Shown one piece after another: positions 20,139-28,296 of a DNA stretch of 43,504 nt. The position numbers and the translations under genes were made by a program. Source of the DNA: Pseudomonadota bacterium (GTDB lineage: Bacteria; Pseudomonadota; Gammaproteobacteria; Burkholderiales; Burkholderiaceae_C); the NCBI GenBank assembly GCA_018241895.1, contig JAFECX010000123.1, positions 1 to 43,504 of the forward strand. The letters are read 5' to 3'. The stretch's first letter is position 1, and the number at the start of each line of letters is the position of its first letter. Under the pieces are notes generated by a model. That model was not told the origin of the DNA. It made no database searches and saw only the letters and a list, made by a program, of their open reading frames with translations.

Positions 20139-20222
20139 GGCCCGCGCGTCCCGGCCTGCGCGTCCCGGCCTGCGCGTCCTGGCCTGCGCGTCGCGGCCTG
20201 CGCGTCGCGGCGTGCCCGCATG
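20139..20222 (+). repeat. 14-bp tandem repeat, about six units
   Basis: Five consecutive units of GGCCTGCGCGTCCC-type sequence at 20139, 20153, 20167, 20181 and 20195, differing by one or two bases, and a degenerate sixth to 20222. It fills the short gap between the convergent lolA and ketoacyl synthase genes. Not coding. Confidence 0.9.
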
Positions 20223-20244
20223 CGCGCACACGGCAACGCCGCGT

Positions 20245-21480
20245 TCAGAGGCCGGGGCGCAGGCGCGACAGCACCAGCACGGCGTTCGTGCCGCCGAATG
20301 CGAACGAGTTGCTCATCGCGTGGCGCAGCGCCGGCAGCATGCGCGGCCGCTCGCGCACGAGATCGATGTCGAAGGCCGGATCGACCGTGTCGACACCGGC
20401 CGTGGGCGGCAACGCGCCGCGCTCGAGCGCGCACAGCGTGGCCGCCAGCTCGACGGCACCGGCCGCGCCGAGCAGGTGCCCGAACACCGACTTCGACGCG
20501 GTCAGCGCCGGCGTCGGCGCGCCGAACACGCGGCGCAGCGACTCGGCCTCCGCCGCGTCGCCCGCCTGCGTCGCCGTGCCGTGCGTGTTGACGTGGCCGA
20601 TGTCGCCGGGCGCCAGGCCGGCGTCGAGCAGCGCCGCCGCCATCGCGCGCACCTGGCCGCCCGGGTCGGGCTGCGTGATGTGCGTGCCGTCGCAACTGGT
20701 GCCGTAGCCGGCCAGCGCGATCGCGGGGTGCAGGCCGCGCGCCGCGGCGTGCGCCGCCGATTCGAGCACGAAGGCTGCCGCGCCCTCGCCGAGCGCGAAG
20801 CCTGCGCGGTCGGCAGCGAACGGGCGGCAGGCGTGCGCCGCAGCGCCGTCCCGCAGCGGCGCCAGCACGCGCATCGCCTGCCAGGCGGCGACGACGCCCG
20901 GCGTCAGCAGTGCCTCGCTGCCGCCGGCGATGGCGACATCGACGCGGCCGCTGCGCACGGCGTGCATCGCCTCGCCGATGGCCACCGCGGCCGAGGCGCA
21001 GGCCGCGGCGTAGCCGAGCGCGAGCCCGCGCGCCCCGAAGCGGATCGCGATCTCGCCGAGTGCGGCATTGGGCATGCAGGTGACAACCGTGCTCGGCCGC
21101 ACGCGCCGGTGCTCGGCATACAGGGCGTGGCAGGTGGCATCGAACGTCGAGGCACCGCCCATGCCGCTGCCCCAGAAGATCCCCAGGCGCTGCGGGTCGA
21201 AGCGCCCGGCGTCGAGCGCCGCCTGCGCTGTGGCGGCAGACGCCGCCTGCAGGGCCATCGCGCTGCCGCGATCCAGCGGCAGCCGTGACGGCGAGAGCAC
21301 GCTGCCGTCGCGCCAGTCGCAGCGTGCGACGGGAATCTGCGCCGCGTCGCAGCCGCGCAGCCGCAACTCGAACACCCCGAACGCGCCGCGCCCGGCGAAC
21401 AGCCGCTCGGCGAAGGTGATGGCGTCGCTTCCGAGCGGGGAGACGACGCCCCAGCCCGAGATGACAACGGCGGCGCTCAC
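20245..21480 (-). CDS. Beta-ketoacyl-ACP synthase, FabF-like
   Basis: 411 residues, thiolase fold of the KAS I/II class. The catalytic triad Cys-His-His is intact: Cys161 in YAAACASAAVAIGEA, His300 in NTHGTATQAGD and His335 in SKSVFGHLLGAAG. The GGTNAVLVL C-terminal motif is present. It would condense an ACP-bound acyl chain with a malonyl-type extender. The start is GTG, 6 bp after the ACP gene, so the two are translated together. Hydrolase-ACP-KAS makes a compact module without a reductase or dehydratase, unlike a full fatty acid operon. It could be a housekeeping FabF paralogue, but the linked private ACP argues for a specialised product. Confidence 0.88.
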   Translation of the reverse strand: MSAAVVISGWGVVSPLGSDAITFAERLFAGRGAFGVFELRLRGCDAAQIPVARCDWRDGSVLSPSRLPLDRGSAMALQAASAATAQAALDAGRFDPQRLGIFWGSGMGGASTFDATCHALYAEHRRVRPSTVVTCMPNAALGEIAIRFGARGLALGYAAACASAAVAIGEAMHAVRSGRVDVAIAGGSEALLTPGVVAAWQAMRVLAPLRDGAAAHACRPFAADRAGFALGEGAAAFVLESAAHAAARGLHPAIALAGYGTSCDGTHITQPDPGGQVRAMAAALLDAGLAPGDIGHVNTHGTATQAGDAAEAESLRRVFGAPTPALTASKSVFGHLLGAAGAVELAATLCALERGALPPTAGVDTVDPAFDIDLVRERPRMLPALRHAMSNSFAFGGTNAVLVLSRLRPGL

Positions 21481-21486
21481 CGGTTC

Positions 21487-21759
21487 TCAGCCGGCCGGCG
21501 CAGACTTGTTGTCGCGTTGCGCGATCGCCGCATCGAGCGCGGCGCACACCGAGGCCAACGTGAGATCGCCCTGACGCGGATCGAGCTGGTCCTCGGGGAT
21601 GCGCAGCCCGAGATGGTCCTCGAGCGAGAACACGAACTCCACGAGCGACATGGAATCGAGTCCGAGGCTGCCCAGGCTGACCTCGGGCGCGAGGCGCTGC
21701 GGCTCGACGTGGAACTGCTCGGTCAGCACGCCGGCGACCATCTCATAGGTGCTGCTCAC
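21487..21759 (-). CDS. Acyl carrier protein
   Basis: 90 residues. The phosphopantetheine attachment serine is Ser36 in SLGLDSMSLVEFVFSLED, and the following acidic helix II is typical for docking to KAS enzymes. Slightly longer than AcpP and with a different C-terminal tail (QRDNKSAPAG), so it is a secondary, cluster-specific ACP. The start is GTG ([12 protein letters not shown]). Its first 17 bases overlap the end of the hydrolase gene, and the KAS gene follows after 6 bp. Confidence 0.9.
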   Translation of the reverse strand: MSSTYEMVAGVLTEQFHVEPQRLAPEVSLGSLGLDSMSLVEFVFSLEDHLGLRIPEDQLDPRQGDLTLASVCAALDAAIAQRDNKSAPAG

Positions 21760-22570
21760 GGATGACTCCCGCCGCCGATGCGGCAGCCGCGGATTGTCCC
21801 TCCAATCGGTGCGCGAACTCGACCACGGCGCGCACGACGCGCGGGCGGTCGTTGTCGATGGTGATCATGTGATAGCTGTCGCCTAGCATGATCTTGCGAA
21901 ACGAGGTCGTGCGCAGGCTGCGCTCGAGCAGGTGCACGTTGGCCGGGCTCGCGACCTCGTCTTCCCTGGCGTGCAGCACGAGCACCGGCGGGCAGGCGAA
22001 GCGGTCGAGCTGCCTGCACACGCGCCGGCGCAGGCGGTCGAGCTCGCGCAGATGCGGCACGCTGAGCGTGGCGGCGCCGGCGCGCGAGACGCGGCGCGTG
22101 GCCAGCTCGTGCTCGATCCAGCCGCGCACGCGCGTGTTCTTCACGCCGTAGGGCGCACGCTCGCGATACGTCCACAGCCGCCCGAGCGGCGTGTACAGCG
22201 CCAGCGGCAGCAGGACGTGGTGGCGTGGCACGGCCCAGCCGTCCAGCCGCAGCGGCGTGGACATCAGCACGAGACCGGCGATGCGCGCCGTGCGCTCCAT
22301 CGCCACCGCCAGCGCGAGCACGGCGCCGGCCGACAGGCCGACCACGATCAGGGGCCGCTCCGCGGGCACCGCGTCGATGGCGGCGCACACCGCCGCGACC
22401 CAGGTCGCGGCCGCTCGCGCGCGCTGGCGCACCGCGGCGGCATCGAACGAGTAGCCGGGCACGTGCAGTGCGTGCACGTCGCAGCCGTCGCGCCGCAGCG
22501 CCGAGTGCACCGGCAGCAGTTCCTCGGGCGTGCTGCACAGGCCGTGCAGCAGCAGCACGGTGGCCTTCAT
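21743..22570 (-). CDS. Alpha/beta hydrolase (carboxylesterase / thioesterase-like)
   Basis: 275 residues starting [18 protein letters not shown]; the HG motif is the oxyanion element. The nucleophile elbow is GLSAG with Ser80, and the acid is likely Asp204 ([13 protein letters not shown]) and the base His234 ([11 protein letters not shown]). The layout resembles Est30-type carboxylesterases and monoacylglycerol lipases. Being the first gene of an operon with a private ACP and KAS, a role in releasing or trimming the acyl product is likely (inference). The open frame extends upstream to 22813, but the MKAT start gives the right family N-terminus and overlaps a 44-codon ORF by ATGA. Confidence 0.8.
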   Translation of the reverse strand: MKATVLLLHGLCSTPEELLPVHSALRRDGCDVHALHVPGYSFDAAAVRQRARAAATWVAAVCAAIDAVPAERPLIVVGLSAGAVLALAVAMERTARIAGLVLMSTPLRLDGWAVPRHHVLLPLALYTPLGRLWTYRERAPYGVKNTRVRGWIEHELATRRVSRAGAATLSVPHLRELDRLRRRVCRQLDRFACPPVLVLHAREDEVASPANVHLLERSLRTTSFRKIMLGDSYHMITIDNDRPRVVRAVVEFAHRLEGQSAAAASAAGVIREQHL

Positions 22571-22842
22571 GCGCGCTGCCGCCCTGGCGCGCGGCCCGCG
22601 CCGGGCGTGCAGTGCACGGGCCGCGCGGTCGGACCCTGTGGATTTGGGCGCCGCAGCCACGGGGGCGTCGGCGGCGGATCGTCGGCGTCGAGCGGCAGCA
22701 TGAAGGGGAACGACAACGGGATCGGTGCGGTTGCGCGCCAGGCGCGGCGTCGCGCGCACCCGGTGATCGAATCGGCCCGAAGCTGGCCGTGTCGGTCCGG
22801 GCGCCGGCGCCACATTGTGCGCGCTGCGGCGCGAGCGGCTGC

Positions 22843-22848
22843 CACAAT
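22843..22848 (+). promoter_or_regulatory. Putative -10 box (CACAAT) immediately before rarA
   Basis: CACAATCGTCGC directly precedes the GTG start of rarA, identical to the 12 nt before the ftsK ATG, and both are preceded by GCGAGCGG within 4 nt. This spacing predicts a leaderless message. The surrounding gap 22571-22854 otherwise shows only the 44-codon ORF discussed in findings. Confidence 0.4.
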
Positions 22849-22854
22849 CGTCGC

Positions 22855-24225
22855 GTGACCACGCCGGCGTCTCGCCACCATTTACAGCCGGGCCAGGAGG
22901 CGCTGTTCGATGCCGCGCCGGATGCCCCTGCGGCGCACGCTGCAGCGCGCGCCGGCGCCCCGCTTGCCGAGCGGCTGCGGCCGCAGCGCTTGGACGACGT
23001 GATCGGCCAGCCGCAGTTGCTCGCGCCGGGCCGGCCGCTGCGCGTCGCGTTCGACAGCGGCCGCGTGCCGTCGATGATCCTGTGGGGGCCGCCGGGCACC
23101 GGCAAGACGACGCTGGCGCGGCTGCTCGCCGCCGCCACGGGGGCCCATTTCATCGTGCTGTCGGCCGTGCTGGCCGGCGTCAAGGAGATCCGCGACGCGG
23201 TCGAGCAGGCCCAGGCGCAGCGCCGCACCGGCCGCGCCACGGTGGTGTTCGTCGACGAGGTGCACCGCTTCAACAAGGCGCAGCAGGACGCCTTCCTGCC
23301 GCACGTGGAGTCGGGCCTGTTCACCTTCATCGGCGCGACCACCGAGAACCCGGCCTTCGAGGTCAACTCGGCGCTGCTGTCGCGTGCCGGCGTGCACGTG
23401 CTCGAGCCGCTGGGCGACGCCGATCTCGAGCGCCTGCTCGACCGTGCCGGGGGTGCAGTGGCGGCGCCGCCGCTCACGGCCGAGGCGCGCGCGCGCCTCG
23501 TCGAGCACGCCGATGGCGATGCGCGGCGGCTGCTCAACGCCTACGAAAGCGTGGTCGCGGCGAATGCCGGCGCCGCGCGCATCGACGAGACCCTGCTCGA
23601 GCGCGCGCTCGGCCGCCTGCTGCGCCGCGGCGACAAGGGCGGCGACATCTTCTACGACCAGATCTCGGCGCTGCACAAGTCGGTGCGCGGCTCGGACCCC
23701 GACGCCGCGCTGTACTGGCTGGCGCGCATGCTCGACGCCGGCGTCGACCCGCGCTACGCGGCGCGGCGCCTCGTGCGCATGGCGGCCGAGGACATCGGCC
23801 TGGCCGATCCGCGCGCGCTGCGCCTGGCGCTCGATGCGGCCGAGGTCTACGAGCGGCTCGGTTCGCCCGAGGGCGAGCTGGCGCTGGCCGAGGCGGTCGT
23901 CTACCTGGCGGTGGCGCCCAAGTCCAACGCCGTCTACCGCGCCTGGGGCAAGGTGCGTGAGCGGGTGCAGCGCGACCGCTCGCGGCCGGTGCCGCCGCAT
24001 CTGCGCAACGCGCCGACCCGGCTGGCGCGCGAGCTCGGGCACGGCGACGGCTACCGCTATGCGCACGACGAGCCCGGGGCCTATGCCGCCGGTGAGCGCT
24101 ACCTGCCCGAAGAACTGCAGGGCGAGCGCTACTACGAGCCCACCGAACGCGGCCTCGAGCAGCGCATCGCCGAGCGCCTGGCCGCGTTGCGCGCGCTCGA
24201 CGCCACCGCCGACAAGCCGCGCTGA
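22855..24225 (+). CDS. rarA: Replication-associated recombination protein RarA (MgsA)
   Basis: 456 residues. AAA+ core with Walker [16 protein letters not shown] near residues 76-90, Walker [18 protein letters not shown], sensor [18 protein letters not shown], and the C-terminal tetramerisation and MgsA-type region ([25 protein letters not shown]). It acts at stalled forks. The start GTG gives an N-terminus with QEALF at residues 14-18, which fits the QxxLF beta-clamp binding consensus. The gene is preceded by a CACAAT box 6 nt upstream, and its stop codon lies inside the first unit of a 20-bp tandem repeat. Confidence 0.95.
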   Translation: MTTPASRHHLQPGQEALFDAAPDAPAAHAAARAGAPLAERLRPQRLDDVIGQPQLLAPGRPLRVAFDSGRVPSMILWGPPGTGKTTLARLLAAATGAHFIVLSAVLAGVKEIRDAVEQAQAQRRTGRATVVFVDEVHRFNKAQQDAFLPHVESGLFTFIGATTENPAFEVNSALLSRAGVHVLEPLGDADLERLLDRAGGAVAAPPLTAEARARLVEHADGDARRLLNAYESVVAANAGAARIDETLLERALGRLLRRGDKGGDIFYDQISALHKSVRGSDPDAALYWLARMLDAGVDPRYAARRLVRMAAEDIGLADPRALRLALDAAEVYERLGSPEGELALAEAVVYLAVAPKSNAVYRAWGKVRERVQRDRSRPVPPHLRNAPTRLARELGHGDGYRYAHDEPGAYAAGERYLPEELQGERYYEPTERGLEQRIAERLAALRALDATADKPR

Positions 24226-24350
24226 GCGGCGCCGGGCGGCGCCGGGCGGCGTCGGGCAGCACTGAGCGGCGTCGGGCGGCACTGAGCGGCGTCGGGCGGC
24301 ACTGAGCGGCGTCGGGCGGCACTGAGCGGCGTCGGGCGGCGTCAGGCGGC
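24221..24350 (+). repeat. 20-bp tandem repeat starting at the rarA stop codon
   Basis: Alternating 10-mers of the type ACTGAGCGGC and GTCGGGCGGC, four clean 20-bp units at 24251-24330, flanked by degenerate copies from 24221 (GCTGAGCGGC, containing the rarA TGA) and to 24350. The 306-bp gap 24226-24531 holds this array and the livH leader; no gene is visible in it. Confidence 0.9.
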
Positions 24351-24408
24351 GCGGCCGCGACGTGCGCGGGCCGGGTATTACCGGGCGCGGGCGGCGCGTG
24401 CCGGCCCC

Positions 24409-24414
24409 TAGAAT
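24409..24414 (+). promoter_or_regulatory. Putative -10 box (TAGAAT) for the second liv operon
   Basis: TAGAAT, five of six matches, about 118 bp before the livH ATG and just after the tandem repeat array. The same hexamer precedes the TusA-like gene and uvrD. No clear -35. Confidence 0.4.
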
Positions 24415-24531
24415 CGCGCCGCACTGCGGGGCCTGCGCCCCGGGGTGGCGGGGCCGGGACGGATGCAGTTCCAGCGTCGCTCAGGCGATCGGGCCGGCAC
24501 GGCCCGTCACGGCAACGGAGTCGCCCCGACG

Positions 24532-25455
24532 ATGGAAATCTTCCTCCAGCAGGTCATCAACGGGCTGGTGCTGGGCAGCATGTACGCGCTCGTGGCCCTG
24601 GGCTACACGATGGTGTACGGCATCGTCAACCTCATCAACTTCGCGCACGGCGAGGTGCTGATGGTGGGCGCGCTCACGAGCTGGACCGTCGTCACCGCGC
24701 TCGCCGACACCGGGGCGCCGGGCTGGGTGCTGATGCTGATCTCGCTCGCCTGCGCCGTCGTCGTCTGCGCCGCGCTGAACTACACGATCGAGAAGCTCGC
24801 CTACCGCCCGCTGCGCAACGCGCCGCGGCTCGCGCCGCTCATCACCGCGATGGGCATGAGCCTGCTGCTGCAGACGCTGGCGATGATCATCTGGAAGCCC
24901 AATCCCAAGCCCTACCCGCAGCTGCTGCCGGTCGAGCCCTACCACTTCGGCGGGCTGGTGATCGGCGTCACGCAGCTGATGATCCTGGGCGCCACCGTGG
25001 CCGTGCTGCTGGTGATGATGTGGGTCGTCAACCGCACGCGGCTGGGGCGCGCGATGCGCGCCACGGCCGAGAACCCGCGCGTCGCCGCGCTGATGGGGGT
25101 GCGGCCCGACATGGTGATCTCGGCCACCTTCGTCATCGGCGCCGCGCTCGCGGCACTGGCCGGCATCATGTGGGCGGCCAACTATGGCACCGTGCAGCAC
25201 TTCATGGGCTTCATGCCGGGCCTCAAGGCGTTCACGGCGGCGGTGCTGGGCGGCATCGGCAACCTTGCCGGTGCCGTGCTGGGCGGGGTCGCGCTCGGGC
25301 TCATCGAGGCCATGGGCGCGGGCTACCTCGGCGACCTCACCGGCGGCGTGCTGGGCAGCCAGTACTCCGACATCTTCGCCTTCACGGCGCTCATCCTCGT
25401 GCTCACGCTCAGGCCCTCGGGCCTGCTCGGCGAGCGCGTGGCCGACCGCGCGTGA
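24532..25455 (+). CDS. livH: Branched-chain amino acid ABC permease LivH (second system)
   Basis: 307 residues beginning MEIFLQQVINGLVLGSMYALVALGY, then NLINFAHGEVLMVGAL, about eight membrane helices, an EAA-like loop (GRAMRATAENPRVAALMGV) and the end LRPSGLLGERVADRA. It is the first gene of the rightward livHMGF operon. Clearly diverged from the first LivH in the window, so this is a separate system and not a recent tandem copy. No binding-protein gene adjoins it. Confidence 0.92.
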   Translation: MEIFLQQVINGLVLGSMYALVALGYTMVYGIVNLINFAHGEVLMVGALTSWTVVTALADTGAPGWVLMLISLACAVVVCAALNYTIEKLAYRPLRNAPRLAPLITAMGMSLLLQTLAMIIWKPNPKPYPQLLPVEPYHFGGLVIGVTQLMILGATVAVLLVMMWVVNRTRLGRAMRATAENPRVAALMGVRPDMVISATFVIGAALAALAGIMWAANYGTVQHFMGFMPGLKAFTAAVLGGIGNLAGAVLGGVALGLIEAMGAGYLGDLTGGVLGSQYSDIFAFTALILVLTLRPSGLLGERVADRA

Positions 25456-25477
25456 AGGCAGCGCGCGAGCGGCGCCG

Positions 25478-26590
25478 ATGAAGCACAAGCTGCTGGTCTT
25501 CCTGGTCTGCGCGGCGGCGCTGATCGCGCTGCCGCTGCTGGCGCAGAGCTTCGGCCAGGGCTGGGTGCGCATCCTGGCGCTCGCGCTGCTGTACGTGATG
25601 CTGGCGCTGGGCCTGAACATCGTGGTCGGCTACGCCGGCCTGCTGGACCTGGGTTACGTCGCCTTCTATGCCGTGGGTGCGTACCTGTTCGCGCTCATGG
25701 CCAGCCCCCAGATGACCGAGAACTTCGAGTGGTTCGCGAGGGCGTTTCCGAACGGGCTGCACACCCCGGTGTGGATCGTCGTGCCGCTGGCCGCCGGCGT
25801 GGCGGCCGTCGCCGGCGTGCTGCTCGGCATCCCGGTGCTCAAGCTGCGCGGCGACTATCTGGCGATCGTGACGCTGGGCTTCGGCGAGATCATCCGCGTC
25901 TTCCTGAACAACCTCGAGCAGCCGGTCAACATCACCAACGGGCCGCGCGGGCTGGACCGCATCGACTCGATGACGATCGGCGTGCGCGGCTCGGACTTCT
26001 TCTTCGACTTCGGCAAGCCGCTCGTGATCGGCGAGTACCGCATCGCGTCGGTGACGCTGTACTACTACCTGTTCCTCGCGCTCGTCGTGCTGAGCGTCCT
26101 GATCTGCCAGCGCCTCGAGCAAAGCCGCATCGGCCGCGGCTGGATGGCGATCCGCGAGGACGAGATCGCCGCCAAGGCGATGGGCATCAACACGCGCAAC
26201 ATGAAGCTGCTGGCGTTCGGCATGGGCGCCACCTTCGGCGGCGTCGCGGGCGCGATGTTCGCGGCCTTCCAGGGCTTCGTCTCGCCCGAGAGCTTCAGCC
26301 TGATGGAGAGCATCATGATCGTGGCGATGGTCGTGCTCGGCGGCATGGGCCACCTGCCGGGCGTGATCGTCGGTGCGCTGCTGCTGGCCGCGCTGCCCGA
26401 GGTGCTGCGCTACGTGGCGACGGCGATCGACCTGCAGAACATCACCGGCGGGCGCATCGACGCGTCGATCCTGCGCCAGCTGCTGATCGCGCTGGCGATG
26501 ATCGTCATCATGCTGCTGCGCCCGCGCGGCCTGTGGCCGCCGCGCGAACACGGCAAGGCGGCCGCGACCCCCAGCGCCGGGGCGGGCTGA
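25478..26590 (+). CDS. livM: Branched-chain amino acid ABC permease LivM (second system)
   Basis: 370 residues starting MKHKLLVFLVCAAALIALPLL, with [40 protein letters not shown], and cytoplasmic loop GRGWMAIREDEIAAKAMGIN. It contains the longer extracytoplasmic stretch NITNGPRGLDRIDSM and FFFDFGKPLVIGEYR, usual for beta-proteobacterial LivM. The start ATG at 25478 is 22 bp after livH; the open frame further upstream is livH read out of phase. Confidence 0.92.
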   Translation: MKHKLLVFLVCAAALIALPLLAQSFGQGWVRILALALLYVMLALGLNIVVGYAGLLDLGYVAFYAVGAYLFALMASPQMTENFEWFARAFPNGLHTPVWIVVPLAAGVAAVAGVLLGIPVLKLRGDYLAIVTLGFGEIIRVFLNNLEQPVNITNGPRGLDRIDSMTIGVRGSDFFFDFGKPLVIGEYRIASVTLYYYLFLALVVLSVLICQRLEQSRIGRGWMAIREDEIAAKAMGINTRNMKLLAFGMGATFGGVAGAMFAAFQGFVSPESFSLMESIMIVAMVVLGGMGHLPGVIVGALLLAALPEVLRYVATAIDLQNITGGRIDASILRQLLIALAMIVIMLLRPRGLWPPREHGKAAATPSAGAG

Positions 26591-26600
26591 GGGCCGGACG

Positions 26601-27431
26601 GTGAGCGCGCACGCAGGCCGAGGCGCAGACCGGCGCATGGAAGCGCGCAGCGCCGAAGCGCCGGGCGCGACGGTCCTCGACGTCAAGGGCGTGAGCAAGC
26701 GCTTCGGCGGCCTGCAGGCGCTGGCCGAGGTCGGCATCACGATCCGTCACGGCGAGGTCTACGGCCTGATCGGACCCAACGGCGCCGGCAAGACGACCTT
26801 CTTCAACGTCATCACGGGCCTGTACACGCCCGACGGCGGCAGCTTCGAGCTCGCCGGCAGGCCCTACAGGCCGAGCGCGGTGCACGAGGTGGCCAGGCAG
26901 GGCATCGCGCGCACGTTCCAGAACATCCGCCTGTTCCCGGAGATGACGGCACTCGAGAACGTGATGGTCGGGCGCCACGTGCGCACGCGCTCGGGCCTGT
27001 TCGGCGCGGTGTTCCGCACCCCCGGCTTCAAGGCCGAGGAGGCGGCGATCAGGCAGCGCGCCGAGGAGTTGCTCGAGTACGTCGGCATCGGCCGCTACGC
27101 CGAGTACCGCGCGCGCACGCTGTCCTACGGCGACCAGCGGCGCCTCGAGATCGCGCGCGCGCTGGCGACCGATCCCAAGCTGATCGCGCTGGACGAGCCG
27201 GCGGCCGGCATGAACGCGACCGAGAAGGTCGTGCTGCGCGAGCTGATCGACCGCATCCGCCGCGACGGGCGCACCATCTTGCTGATCGAGCACGACGTGA
27301 AGCTGGTCATGGGCCTGTGCGACCGCGTCACGGTGCTCGACTACGGGCGCCAGATCGCCGAAGGCACGCCGGCCGAGGTGCAGAGGAACGAGAAGGTGAT
27401 CGAGGCCTATCTCGGCGCCGGCCAACACTGA
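26601..27431 (+). CDS. livG: Branched-chain amino acid ABC ATPase LivG (second system)
   Basis: 276 residues from the GTG at 26601, which has GAGGG 7 nt upstream; an ATG at 26637 would give 264 residues and is the main alternative, as family members usually start about 10 residues before the first strand. Walker [11 protein letters not shown]-loop IARTFQNIRLF, signature [13 protein letters not shown], Walker B LIALDEPAAGMN and H-loop LLIEHDVKLVM are all intact. It is 10 bp after livM. Confidence 0.92.
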   Translation: MSAHAGRGADRRMEARSAEAPGATVLDVKGVSKRFGGLQALAEVGITIRHGEVYGLIGPNGAGKTTFFNVITGLYTPDGGSFELAGRPYRPSAVHEVARQGIARTFQNIRLFPEMTALENVMVGRHVRTRSGLFGAVFRTPGFKAEEAAIRQRAEELLEYVGIGRYAEYRARTLSYGDQRRLEIARALATDPKLIALDEPAAGMNATEKVVLRELIDRIRRDGRTILLIEHDVKLVMGLCDRVTVLDYGRQIAEGTPAEVQRNEKVIEAYLGAGQH

Positions 27432-27451
27432 GAGCCGGGAGCCCCGCGCGC

Positions 27452-28168
27452 ATGGCATCCGAGATCCTTCTGAAGGTGAGCGGCCTGAAGGTCGCCTACG
27501 GCGGCATCCAGGCCGTCAAGGGCGCAAGCTTCGAGGTGCGCGCCGGCGAACTGGTGAGCCTGATCGGCGCCAACGGCGCGGGCAAGACGACGACGCTCAA
27601 GGCCATCACCGCCGTGCAGCCGCTGGCCGACGGCCGCATCGAGTACCTGGGCCGCTCGCTCGCGGGGCAGGGCACCTGGGACCTCGTCAGGCAGGGCCTG
27701 GTGATGGTGCCCGAGGGCCGCGGCGTGTTCGCGCGCATGACGATCGTCGAGAACCTGCTGATGGGCGCCTTCGTGCGCAACGACCGCGAGATCGAGGCCG
27801 ACGTCGACAGGGTGTTCGGCATCTTCCCGCGCCTGAAGGAGCGCGCGCAGCAGCTCGCCGGCACGATGAGCGGCGGCGAGCAGCAGATGCTCGCGATGGG
27901 ACGTGCGCTGATGGCGCGCCCCAGGCTGCTGCTGATGGACGAGCCGTCGATGGGTCTGGCGCCGATCATGGTCGACAAGATCTTCGAGGTCGTGCGCGAC
28001 ATCCACGCGCGCGGCACCACCGTGCTGCTGGTCGAGCAGAACGCCAGCCGCGCGCTCGGCCTGGCCGATCGCGGCTACGTGATGGAGTCGGGCGAGATCA
28101 CGATGGGCGGCGAGGCGCGGACACTGCTTGCCGATCCGAAGGTGCGCGCGGCCTACCTGGGCGAGTAG
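27452..28168 (+). CDS. livF: Branched-chain amino acid ABC ATPase LivF (second system)
   Basis: 238 residues. Walker A GANGAGKTT, signature MSGGEQQML, Walker B LLLMDEPSMGLAP, and the LivF ending LVEQNASRALGLADRGYVMESG. The ATG at 27452 follows GGGAG with close spacing, 20 bp after livG. It ends the operon; a very GC-rich hairpin starts at the stop codon. Confidence 0.93.
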   Translation: MASEILLKVSGLKVAYGGIQAVKGASFEVRAGELVSLIGANGAGKTTTLKAITAVQPLADGRIEYLGRSLAGQGTWDLVRQGLVMVPEGRGVFARMTIVENLLMGAFVRNDREIEADVDRVFGIFPRLKERAQQLAGTMSGGEQQMLAMGRALMARPRLLLMDEPSMGLAPIMVDKIFEVVRDIHARGTTVLLVEQNASRALGLADRGYVMESGEITMGGEARTLLADPKVRAAYLGE

Positions 28169-28173
28169 GCGCC

Positions 28174-28196
28174 GGCCGGCGCGCGCGCCGCCGGCC
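28174..28196. terminator. GC-only hairpin after livF (weak terminator candidate)
   Basis: GGCCGGCGCG pairs with CGCG..CCGGCC (28174-28196) and is flanked by GGCGCC on both sides. There is no T tract, so it may slow polymerase or protect the 3' end rather than terminate by itself. It sits in the 128-bp gap between convergent livF and the flavin oxidoreductase gene. Confidence 0.35.
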
Positions 28197-28296
28197 TCGG
28201 CGCCACCTGCGGCCCGGATCCGACGGCGTGCGTCGCCGGGGCCCGCTGCCGTGGCCTTCGCGGCTGCGGCGTCGTCCTCTGCGCACGCCGCCGGGG

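Noticed and set aside
16956..20231. A 1091-codon frame antisense to ftsK and lolA
   Set aside because: Entirely opposite to clearly coding ftsK and lolA, low-complexity His/Arg/Ala composition, no motif.
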